DNA of 64,000 nt. Origin: Stutzerimonas stutzeri (GTDB taxonomy: Bacteria; Pseudomonadota; Gammaproteobacteria; Pseudomonadales; Pseudomonadaceae). Below the pieces are notes generated by a model that worked only from the letters and a program-made list of their open reading frames with translations, made no database searches and was not told the origin of the DNA. The DNA lies in NCBI RefSeq assembly GCF_000219605.1, contig NC_015740.1, positions 868,001-932,000 of the forward strand, in the 5' to 3' direction. The position numbers and the translations under genes were made by a program. How positions within the stretch are numbered: the first letter of the stretch is position 1; each line of letters starts with the position of its first letter. Positions 1 through 6,487 of this stretch are shown here, in pieces.

Positions 1-607
1 CGATCCGTGCACCGGCCAGCAGCGGCGCATAGAGCCCGGCGATGTTCTCCAGCAGCGTCGCCAGTGGCAGCACGCACAGGTGCTGTCGCACGTCGCACGG
101 CAGGCTGGCCTGCCGCAGGCTCTCGGCCACCGCCAGCTGCGCTTCGGCATCCAGACAGACGCCCTTGGGCTGGCCGGTGGTGCCGGAGGTGTAGGTGATC
201 TTGCAGGTGCCGGCCGGCACCGGCGTAACTGTCTGCGGCTGGCGCAGCAGCAGGCCGGCTTCCGCCGGTTGGAAGCCGCAACGCTCGGCAAGCGCGCATG
301 GCGTGCCGATCAGGCAGTCGATGCCGGCGTGGTTCAGTACATGCTCCTGCTGTGCCGGGGAAAAAAAGCCCGGCAGCGGCACGCAGATCAGCCCGGCGCG
401 CAGCAGGGCCAGATCCCAAAGCGCCCACTCCAGGCCGTTGTCCAGCGCCAGGGCTACGCGCTGCACGCCGAGCTGTTGCAGCTGACTGGCACGTGCGGCC
501 ACCTCGTGGCGCAATTCGGCGTAGCTCATTTGGCGCGGCCCTTCGCCCAGGGCGATGCCGCTGTGCTGTTCCAGGACTGTCCAGAAGCGTTCAGTTGCAG
601 GCTGCAT
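1..607 (-). CDS. AMP-dependent ligase (acyl-adenylate forming), N-terminal part, cut by window edge
   Basis: Reading leftward from an ATG at 605-607, the frame stays open to the edge of the window (202 codons present, C-terminus missing). The protein carries the diagnostic AMP-binding P-loop, ITYTSGTTGQPKG, at about residues 140-152, so it belongs to the acyl/aryl-CoA synthetase and adenylation-domain superfamily that activates carboxylic acids with ATP. The N-terminal region is shorter than in ordinary long-chain acyl-CoA ligases. Its start overlaps the end of the hemolysin-family gene by about 17 bases, so the two are translationally coupled and probably act in one pathway. The substrate cannot be told from this fragment. 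Confidence 0.85.
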   Translation of the reverse strand, partial: MQPATERFWTVLEQHSGIALGEGPRQMSYAELRHEVAARASQLQQLGVQRVALALDNGLEWALWDLALLRAGLICVPLPGFFSPAQQEHVLNHAGIDCLIGTPCALAERCGFQPAEAGLLLRQPQTVTPVPAGTCKITYTSGTTGQPKGVCLDAEAQLAVAESLRQASLPCDVRQHLCVLPLATLLENIAGLYAPLLAGARI

Positions 608-1280
608 GCGGCACCTCCGAGGCATCGAACAACGGTTGGTAGCCAAGTCGGGCGTAGATGCCCAGCTGCAGCAGGCGCTGGTGGCCGGGCAGGATCTCGC
701 CGGCCATCAGCTGCGGGCGGCTGGCGTAGTAGCTGCCCCAGTCGGCCAGCTCCTCGCCCATCCGCGCCGGGTCGGCCGGGGCCAGCGCCAGTGGCTCCAG
801 GGCCAGGCGCTGGAAGCTGTTGAGCAGGGCCGGCGTGCCGGTGAACACCACCCAGCGAAAGCCCTGGGCGACCAGCAGATCGGTCAGCGCGACGATCAGG
901 AGCCGCGCCGAGGCGCTGCCGAAGGCCGCCAGGTTGCCGACCTCGACGATCTCCTCGCGCGGCACCGAGCGGCCGCTGCGGCGGGCAACGGCCAGCTCGA
1001 TGGGTTCGTCCAGGTACCGTTCGAGAAACAGCGGGCGACGCTGCGCGCTGCGCAGGCCGACCGCGCCCTGCACCTCGCCGTTGTCGCCATGCAGGCCAAG
1101 CAGGCAGGGCATGAAGTGACGCACCCGGGCGCCGTAATGCTCGGCGAAGCGCTGGCGAATGAAGTCTTCAAGGGCCACGCGCCGCGGGTTCTTGCCGGCC
1201 TGTGTCAGTTGCAGGCAGAGCGAGGGCTCGCGGCCGATGCGGGCCAGTATGTCGGTGTGATCAACCCAGGGCAGTTCCAT
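591..1280 (-). CDS. Thermostable hemolysin (delta-VPH) family protein
   Basis: A 229-residue protein resembling the thermostable hemolysin family (Pfam T_hemolysin): it has the N-terminal region followed by an EIVEVGNLAAF segment (about residues 111-121) and a long central alpha/beta region. No signal peptide or membrane segment is visible. As I recall, this Pfam family is grouped with the GNAT/acyltransferase fold, so an enzymatic role may be truer than pore formation. The gene overlaps the start of an adenylate-forming ligase downstream, which favours a small-molecule or lipid modification pathway. The promoter region upstream carries a PmrA-type box about 45 bases before the start codon. 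The name hemolysin is inherited; activity is unproven. Confidence 0.8.
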   Translation of the reverse strand: MELPWVDHTDILARIGREPSLCLQLTQAGKNPRRVALEDFIRQRFAEHYGARVRHFMPCLLGLHGDNGEVQGAVGLRSAQRRPLFLERYLDEPIELAVARRSGRSVPREEIVEVGNLAAFGSASARLLIVALTDLLVAQGFRWVVFTGTPALLNSFQRLALEPLALAPADPARMGEELADWGSYYASRPQLMAGEILPGHQRLLQLGIYARLGYQPLFDASEVPHAACN

Positions 1281-1325
1281 CGGGGAACCTCGTTTAGAAG
1301 CCTGGGCCGATTGTTGGTGGGCAAA

Positions 1326-1342
1326 CTTAAGGCAGTCTTAAG
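1326..1342. promoter_or_regulatory. PmrA (BasR)-type box
   Basis: Two copies of CTTAAG separated by five bases (GCAGT). This fits the published enterobacterial/pseudomonad PmrA box, a TTAA-core hexamer repeated with a five-base spacer, with both halves perfect. Because CTTAAG is palindromic the site has no orientation. It sits 46 bases before the hemolysin-family start (leftward) and 176 bases before the SdiA-regulated-domain gene (rightward). PmrAB responds to cationic peptides and low magnesium, in line with the envelope genes around it. Confidence 0.6.
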
Positions 1343-1362
1343 TCGCCGAAGCCGTCAGAACG

Positions 1363-1378
1363 CTGACATTTTCTTCAC
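1363..1378 (+). promoter_or_regulatory. ColR-like binding site upstream of the SdiA-regulated-domain gene
   Basis: CTGACATTTTCTTCAC matches the P. putida ColR pattern as I recall it (YYNASNNY followed by five T and CAC) except for one C within the T-run. It lies about 140 bases before the ATG of the next rightward gene and 21 bases from the PmrA-type box. A better copy follows colS. Confidence 0.45.
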
Positions 1379-1517
1379 ATTCGCTGGGCTATGGTCGCGG
1401 CGCTCGGGGTCGAGCCACCGGTGCTCCAGCTGCGCCAGAGGCCCATCGAACGCTGGCCGGCCGACCACCGAAGCAGCTATCGCAAGCAGAGCGAGCCGCG
1501 AAGAGGAAGGCCAGCAG

Positions 1518-2555
1518 ATGCAGATTCATCCATACCCCGCGCCACGCCCGGCCACAGGCTCGGGCTGCCATTACCGGCTGTTCGGCCTGCTCGCATTGCT
1601 GCTGATCGGCCTGGGCGCGAGCATCGCGCTGCATTGGAACGAGCGGCTGTATTTCCACCTGACCCATCAGTGGAACGTCAGCGCGCACGATCCGGCGCTG
1701 CGTTGGCTGCCGGGCTATCGGGTAGCCATCGACGCCCGACCGATCGAGGGCATCAGCCGCAACCTCTCGGCGATCACCTACGACAGCGATCTCGACCGGC
1801 TGCTTGGCGTGATCAATGGCGGGCCGACGGAAATCGTCGCGTTGAGCAAGCGCGGCGAGCTGCTCGAGCGCTACCCGCTGGAAGGCTTCGGCGATATCGA
1901 GGGGCTGACCTATATGGGTGGCGGCCGGGTTGCGGTGTCCGACGAGCGTGCCCAGCGGATCAGCATCTTCCAGCTGCCGACACTGGCGCGCAGCATCAAT
2001 GTGTCCGAGGCCAGGTTCTTCTCCCTGGGCATCGGCCTCAACGGCAACAAGGGCTTCGAGGGGGTGACCTACGATGCCGTGGGCGACCGCCTGTTCATCG
2101 TCAAGGAGCGCGACCCGCGCCAGCTCTACGAGGTCCGGGGCGTCGCCGCCAGCCTCGACGGCCAGCTGCAACTGGCCGTTCACGATCGCAGTGACTGGAT
2201 CGCCAGTCAGGTGTTCGCCACCGACCTCTCCGACATCCACTTCGATGCCGAGACCGGCCACCTGATTCTGCTCAGCGACGAGTCGCGGCTGGTGATGGAG
2301 CTCGGCGCCGACGGCCGCATGCTCAGCTACCGCAGCCTCAACGGCCTGTTCAGCGACCTCGGCCGCTCGGCACCGCAGCCTGAAGGCGTGACCCTGGACA
2401 ATGACGGCACGCTGTACGTGGTCAGCGAGCCGAACCTGTTCTACAGCTTCCGCCGCGAGGAGGGTCAACCGGAATACCACGAGCCAGAGGAGCAGCAGGA
2501 CGAGATAACGAAGCTGAGCATGACGGAGAAAAGGCATCGTATGATCCACGGCTGA
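1518..2555 (+). CDS. SdiA-regulated-domain membrane-anchored periplasmic protein
   Basis: A 345-residue protein with one N-terminal transmembrane anchor (about residues 19-37, LFGLLALLLIGLGASIAL) followed by a periplasmic domain of the SdiA-regulated family (PF06977), a beta-propeller-like fold recognisable by segments such as GFGDIEGLTYMGGG and GNKGFEGVTYD. The function of the family is not known. The ATG at 1518 is chosen because GAGGAAGG lies 7 bases upstream and the membrane anchor follows at once; a much longer open frame upstream overlaps the leftward hemolysin gene and is not credible. It precedes colR by about 84 bases and its promoter region carries PmrA- and ColR-like sites, so an envelope-stress role is likely. 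Confidence 0.8.
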   Translation: MQIHPYPAPRPATGSGCHYRLFGLLALLLIGLGASIALHWNERLYFHLTHQWNVSAHDPALRWLPGYRVAIDARPIEGISRNLSAITYDSDLDRLLGVINGGPTEIVALSKRGELLERYPLEGFGDIEGLTYMGGGRVAVSDERAQRISIFQLPTLARSINVSEARFFSLGIGLNGNKGFEGVTYDAVGDRLFIVKERDPRQLYEVRGVAASLDGQLQLAVHDRSDWIASQVFATDLSDIHFDAETGHLILLSDESRLVMELGADGRMLSYRSLNGLFSDLGRSAPQPEGVTLDNDGTLYVVSEPNLFYSFRREEGQPEYHEPEEQQDEITKLSMTEKRHRMIHG

Positions 2556-2639
2556 GGACGAACGCGGCGCAGTCTGCGTTGACGTCCCTGAGCCCTTCGT
2601 CAAGAAGCCATGAAAAGATCGTCATAGCCGCGAACCGAT

Positions 2640-3323
2640 ATGCGCATCCTGGTCATTGAAGACAACCGTGACATCCTGGCCAACGTGCTCGACTACCTCG
2701 AGCTCAAGGGCTACCTGGTGGACTGTGCGCAGGACGGGCTGAGTGGCCTGCATCTGGCCGCGACCCAGGAATACGACCTCATCGTGCTGGACATCATGCT
2801 GCCCGGCATCGATGGCTATCAGGTGTGCAAGCGCCTGCGCGAAGACGCACGGCGCGACACGCCGATCATCATGCTCACCGCGCGCGACGCCCTGCCGGAT
2901 CGCATCAAGGGATTGGAAGCCGGCGCCGACGACTATCTGATCAAGCCCTTCGCGCTGTCCGAACTGGTCGCCCGTATCGAGGCGGTGTTGCGTCGCAGCC
3001 AGGGTTCGCGGCGTCGCCAGCTGCAGGTCGGTGACCTGGTCTATGACCTCGATACCCTGGCCGTCAGCCGCGGCGGCGTGCCGATACGGCTCAACCCCAT
3101 CGGCCACAAGCTGCTGGCCATCCTCATGCAGCGCAGCCCGGCGGTGGTGCGCCGCGAGGCGCTGGAGGAGGCGCTGTGGGGCGACAACGTACCGGACAGC
3201 GACAGCCTGCGCAGCCACATCCACCAGCTGCGCCAGGCACTGGACAAGCCCTTCGACCGGCCGCTGCTGCACACCGTGCACGGTGTGGGCTTCCGTCTGG
3301 CGGAGGATGGCGATGCTCACTAA
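2640..3323 (+). CDS. colR: Response regulator ColR (OmpR/PhoB family)
   Basis: A 227-residue two-component response regulator: receiver domain at residues 1-120 with the acidic pair E7/D8, phospho-acceptor Asp51 (in VLDIMLPG) and Lys at KPF near residue 102, then an OmpR-type winged-helix DNA-binding domain at 125-222. Assigned to ColR because colS, a methyltransferase and inaA follow in the order known from Pseudomonas (PA4381-PA4378 in P. aeruginosa, from memory). ColRS governs membrane integrity and resistance to excess zinc, iron and manganese. The 3' end overlaps the start of colS. Two ColR-like sites lie nearby, at 1363 and 4578. Confidence 0.9.
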   Translation: MRILVIEDNRDILANVLDYLELKGYLVDCAQDGLSGLHLAATQEYDLIVLDIMLPGIDGYQVCKRLREDARRDTPIIMLTARDALPDRIKGLEAGADDYLIKPFALSELVARIEAVLRRSQGSRRRQLQVGDLVYDLDTLAVSRGGVPIRLNPIGHKLLAILMQRSPAVVRREALEEALWGDNVPDSDSLRSHIHQLRQALDKPFDRPLLHTVHGVGFRLAEDGDAH

Positions 3324-4581
3324 GCAACCCTTCGCCCGCCGCATCGTCATCGCCTTCACGCTGATGACCCTGGTGGTCAGCGGCGTGTTCTCGCTGGGGA
3401 TCGTCGCGGTGGTCTACTTCGTCGAGTCACAGCTGGTGACCGAGGAGCTGAGTCGCGAGCTGGATATCGTGCTGCACGAGGACCTGCCCAGCGGACGCCC
3501 ACCGCGCCTCGACGCCCAGACACGCTTCTTCAGCACCGCGCTGCCGGACTATCCGCTGCCCGAAGGCTTCGCCACGCTGCCCGAGGGCTTCACCGAGGTG
3601 GTCCGCGGCGACGAGGCCTACTACGTCTACGTTCGCGATCTGGACGGCGAGCGTTACGTGCTGATGGAAGACCAGAACGAGTTCGAGGAGCGCGAGAACG
3701 CTCTGTTCAAGACAGTGCTCGCCGGCTTCCTGCTGAGCGTGCTGGGCGCCTGGCTGCTCGGCCGGCTGATGGCGCACAAGGTGATGGCCCCGGTCAGCCG
3801 GCTGGCCAATCAGGTACGCCACCGCGACCAGCTGCATCCGCTGGCACCGCCGCTGGCGCTGCAGTATGTGGATGACGAGGTGGGCCATCTGGCGGCTGCG
3901 TTCGACAGCACCCTCGGCCAGCTGCGCCAGACGCTGGAGCGCGAGCGGCTGTTCACCGCCGACGTCAGCCACGAGCTGCGCACGCCGCTGATGGTGGTGC
4001 TCGGCGCCTGCGAGCTGCTGCTCGCCGGCGACCTGCCCGAGCGCTCGCGGCGCCAGGCCGAGCGCATCCAGCGCGCGGCCGAGGAGATGCAGGCGCTGGT
4101 CGACACCTTCCTGTTGCTGGCGCGGGCCAGACCCGATCAGCAGGAGGTCTTCGGTGGCAGCGCCGGCCTGGCTGACGTGGCCCGCGAGCAGAGCGAGCGC
4201 TGGGGGCCACCGATGCGGGAAAAGGGACTGGCGTTCGAGGTGGTGCGCGAAGGCGATGACCAGCAGACCTACAACCACACGCTGCTCGGCACGGTGATGT
4301 CCAACCTGCTGCGCAACGCCTTGCACTACACCGAGCACGGGCAGGTGCGACTGGTGCTCGAGCACGGCGGCTTCCGCGTCGAAGACACCGGCGTGGGGAT
4401 TCCGGTAGATCAGCAGGAGCGCATGTTCCAGCCCTTCGTGCGGGGCGCCGAGGGGCGCGGCGAAGGGCTCGGCCTGGGGCTGTCGCTGGTGCGGCGAATC
4501 TGTGCGCACCAGGGCTGGGCGGTCGAAGTGCATGGCCGCGAACCCTGCGGCAGCTGCTTTGCCGTCCGCCTGGCGTCTTGA
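3313..4581 (+). CDS. colS: Sensor histidine kinase ColS
   Basis: A 422-residue membrane histidine kinase: transmembrane helices at about residues 12-36 and 132-151 flank a periplasmic sensor loop of about 95 residues, followed by a HAMP-like region, the H-box (VSHELRTPL, near 219-227), an N-box (NLLRNALHY) and G-boxes (DTGVGIP, GLGLGLSL). The sensor loop ends with two overlapping ExxE motifs, E123-E126 and E125-E128; an ExxE motif in this place is reported to bind the metal signal in P. putida ColS. The ATG at 3313 has GGAGG six bases upstream; an in-frame ATG at 3307 is the alternative. It overlaps colR by 11 bases, so the pair is co-translated. Confidence 0.9.
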   Translation: MLTKQPFARRIVIAFTLMTLVVSGVFSLGIVAVVYFVESQLVTEELSRELDIVLHEDLPSGRPPRLDAQTRFFSTALPDYPLPEGFATLPEGFTEVVRGDEAYYVYVRDLDGERYVLMEDQNEFEERENALFKTVLAGFLLSVLGAWLLGRLMAHKVMAPVSRLANQVRHRDQLHPLAPPLALQYVDDEVGHLAAAFDSTLGQLRQTLERERLFTADVSHELRTPLMVVLGACELLLAGDLPERSRRQAERIQRAAEEMQALVDTFLLLARARPDQQEVFGGSAGLADVAREQSERWGPPMREKGLAFEVVREGDDQQTYNHTLLGTVMSNLLRNALHYTEHGQVRLVLEHGGFRVEDTGVGIPVDQQERMFQPFVRGAEGRGEGLGLGLSLVRRICAHQGWAVEVHGREPCGSCFAVRLAS

Positions 4582-4593
4582 CGTTTTTTTCAC
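4578..4593 (+). promoter_or_regulatory. ColR binding site upstream of methyltransferase-inaA-dgkA
   Basis: TTGACGTTTTTTTCAC fits every position of the ColR pattern as I recall it (YYNASNNY, five T, CAC). It overlaps the stop codon of colS and lies 70 bases before the methyltransferase ATG. In other pseudomonads the genes just downstream of colRS are ColR targets, which agrees with this placement. Confidence 0.65.
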
Positions 4594-4662
4594 ATCTCTT
4601 TGACAACCCGTTGATGTCCGGCCGGTTAGTTTGGCGCTCCGTCTTCCCCCGGAGTGCCCGAC

Positions 4663-5340
4663 ATGCCGACATCGAGCCCCATCGAACTTGAGTTCTCGCG
4701 CAAGTACGACCGCCAGCACGCCTACGAATACCTGCACAAGCACCAGGACGGCCTCGCCCGGCGGCTGTCGCACTGGCGTGACGAGCAGATGGCGCGACGC
4801 GCGCTGAAAATCGCCGGCGAACCCGATCTGGTCCTCGATCTGCCCTGTGGTGCCGGGCGCTTCTGGCCGCTTTTGGCCGAGCACCCGAGCCGGATGATCT
4901 TCGCCGCGGACAATTCCGCCGACATGCTGGCCATCGCCGAGGCCGCGCAGCCGCTGGATGTGGTCAAGCGGGTGGAGACCTTCCAGACCTCGGCCTTCGC
5001 CATCGATATGGGCGACAACGCGGTGGACAGCATCTTCTGCATGCGCCTGCTGCATCACATCGCCGACCCGGCGCATCGCCTGGCGATGCTGCGCAAATTC
5101 CACCGCGTCACGCGCGACACGCTGATCGTCTCGCTGTGGGTGGACGGCAACTACAAGGCCTGGAAGCGCAGGCGCCTGGAGCGTCGGCGGCCGGCCAAGG
5201 ACAACCAGAACCGCTTCGTGGTCGCCCGTTCGGTGATCGAGGCGGAGTTCGCCGAGGCCGGTTTCGACATCCTCGACCGCAGCGATTTCCTCCCGGGCTA
5301 CGCCATGTGGCGGGTCTACGTCCTGCGCAAGCGGGGTTGA
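4663..5340 (+). CDS. Class I SAM-dependent methyltransferase (colRS-linked)
   Basis: A 225-residue cytoplasmic methyltransferase of the Methyltransf_11/25 type. The SAM-binding motif I is VLDLPCGAGRFWPLL at about residues 56-70, the acidic loop is FAADNS near 82-87, and the post-I region is FCMRLLHHI near 125. It corresponds by position to PA4379 of P. aeruginosa. The ATG at 4663 is preceded by GGAG eight bases upstream; a GTG at 4654 is in frame but overlaps that ribosome-binding site. It is followed two bases later by inaA, and a strong ColR-like site lies upstream. Substrate unknown; a lipid A or phospholipid-related role is only a guess from context. Confidence 0.85.
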   Translation: MPTSSPIELEFSRKYDRQHAYEYLHKHQDGLARRLSHWRDEQMARRALKIAGEPDLVLDLPCGAGRFWPLLAEHPSRMIFAADNSADMLAIAEAAQPLDVVKRVETFQTSAFAIDMGDNAVDSIFCMRLLHHIADPAHRLAMLRKFHRVTRDTLIVSLWVDGNYKAWKRRRLERRRPAKDNQNRFVVARSVIEAEFAEAGFDILDRSDFLPGYAMWRVYVLRKRG

Positions 5341-5342
5341 GC

Positions 5343-6062
5343 ATGAGCCGAGCCTTCGTACTGCCGGCCCGCGAGGCGCGGACCAGCACCTTTCAGCGCT
5401 GGTGGGACATGCGTGGCGAGTGGGTCGAGGAGCCCAACCGGCGACGCGCCGGCGAAAGCGGTGTGCAGCGGATTCGCCCGCGCGATCTGCAGCAGCCGTT
5501 GCTCTACTGCAAGCGCCAGATCGGCCATCTGTACCGCTCGCCGCTGCATCCGTTCGGCCGGCCCACGGTGATGCGCGAGTGCCACGCGCTGCAGGCCCTG
5601 CGTGATCTCGGGGTGCGCGTGCCGGAGCTGATCTACTGCGGTACGCGGCAGCAGGCAGGGCAGTGGCAGGCCCTGCTGGTAACGGCCGAACTGCAGGGCT
5701 TCGTCAGCCTGGAGGACTGGTACGGCGAGGGCATGCCGGGCTACTACGGCAGCGTCGTGCAGGCACGCATGCTGGATGCGGTCGGCCGCACCCTCGGGCG
5801 TCTCCACCACGCGCGTTGGCAGCATGGTTGCTGTTACCCCAAGCACATTTTCCTCAGGGTCCATGGCCAAGACGATGGAGCGCAGGTCGAGGTGGCCCTG
5901 CTCGATCTGGAAAAGAGCCGGCGTCGGCTGCGCCGTCACGCCGCCGCCCGGCATGACCTGCGCCAGCTCAGGCGTCATTGCGTGGCCATGAGCGAACCGG
6001 ACTGGCAACGGCTGCTGACCGCCCATGCCGGCTATCGCGAGGTGCGCTGCGATGTCGCCTGA
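5343..6062 (+). CDS. inaA: InaA family lipopolysaccharide kinase-like protein
   Basis: A 239-residue protein of the Kdo/WaaP kinase superfamily (InaA type). It has a nucleotide-lobe region with YCKRQIGHLY (about 55-64), a conserved MRECHALQAL helix, and the catalytic-loop-like GRLHHARWQHGCCYPKHIF (about 153-171) followed by LLDLEKSRRR, in which the Asp fits a metal-binding kinase residue. InaA is known as a weak-acid and membrane-stress inducible protein. It starts two bases after the methyltransferase and overlaps the start of dgkA by 11 bases, making a tight ColR-controlled operon. Confidence 0.85.
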   Translation: MSRAFVLPAREARTSTFQRWWDMRGEWVEEPNRRRAGESGVQRIRPRDLQQPLLYCKRQIGHLYRSPLHPFGRPTVMRECHALQALRDLGVRVPELIYCGTRQQAGQWQALLVTAELQGFVSLEDWYGEGMPGYYGSVVQARMLDAVGRTLGRLHHARWQHGCCYPKHIFLRVHGQDDGAQVEVALLDLEKSRRRLRRHAAARHDLRQLRRHCVAMSEPDWQRLLTAHAGYREVRCDVA

Positions 6063-6459
6063 ATGCTCATCCGAAAGCGGCAGCACAGTGGCCGATGGCG
6101 CGGCGCTCAAGGGGCGCAGCGGCCTGATGCGGCTGTGGCTCGCCGGGGGCTATTCGCTGGCCGGCCTGCGGGCCGCCTACCGCGGTGAAGCGGCGTTCCG
6201 CCAGGTGGTGCTGCTCTGCCTGCTGCTGATACCGCTGGCATTCCTGCTCGAGGTCAGTCGGGTCGAGCGCGCCGTGCTGATCGCCGTGGTGCTGTTGGCG
6301 CCCATCGTCGAGCTGCTCAATTCGGCCATCGAGGCCACCGTCGACCGCATTTCGCTGGAGCTGCACCCGCTGTCCAAGCGCGCCAAGGACATGGGCAGCG
6401 CGGCGCAGCTGCTGACCATGCTGCTGATCGCGCTGATCTGGGCGGTGATCCTCCTCTGA
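6052..6459 (+). CDS. dgkA: Diacylglycerol kinase DgkA
   Basis: A 135-residue integral membrane protein with three transmembrane helices and the DgkA signature NSAIEATVDRIS (about residues 85-96) carrying the catalytic glutamates, followed by the KRAKDMGSAAQ segment. It phosphorylates diacylglycerol to phosphatidic acid in the inner membrane, recycling diacylglycerol released when phospholipid head groups are transferred to periplasmic glycans or lipid A. The ATG at 6052 lies inside the end of inaA. The next gene encodes a probable phosphoglycerol/phosphoethanolamine-type transferase, which would generate exactly that diacylglycerol. Confidence 0.92.
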   Translation: MSPECSSESGSTVADGAALKGRSGLMRLWLAGGYSLAGLRAAYRGEAAFRQVVLLCLLLIPLAFLLEVSRVERAVLIAVVLLAPIVELLNSAIEATVDRISLELHPLSKRAKDMGSAAQLLTMLLIALIWAVILL

Positions 6460-6487
6460 ATTTCTTCCATTTACCCAGGACTTTCCC

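Noticed and set aside
555..1517. Upstream extension of the SdiA-regulated-domain gene
   Set aside because: It would overlap the whole hemolysin-family gene and the regulatory gap; the ATG at 1518 has a good ribosome-binding site and starts a membrane anchor.
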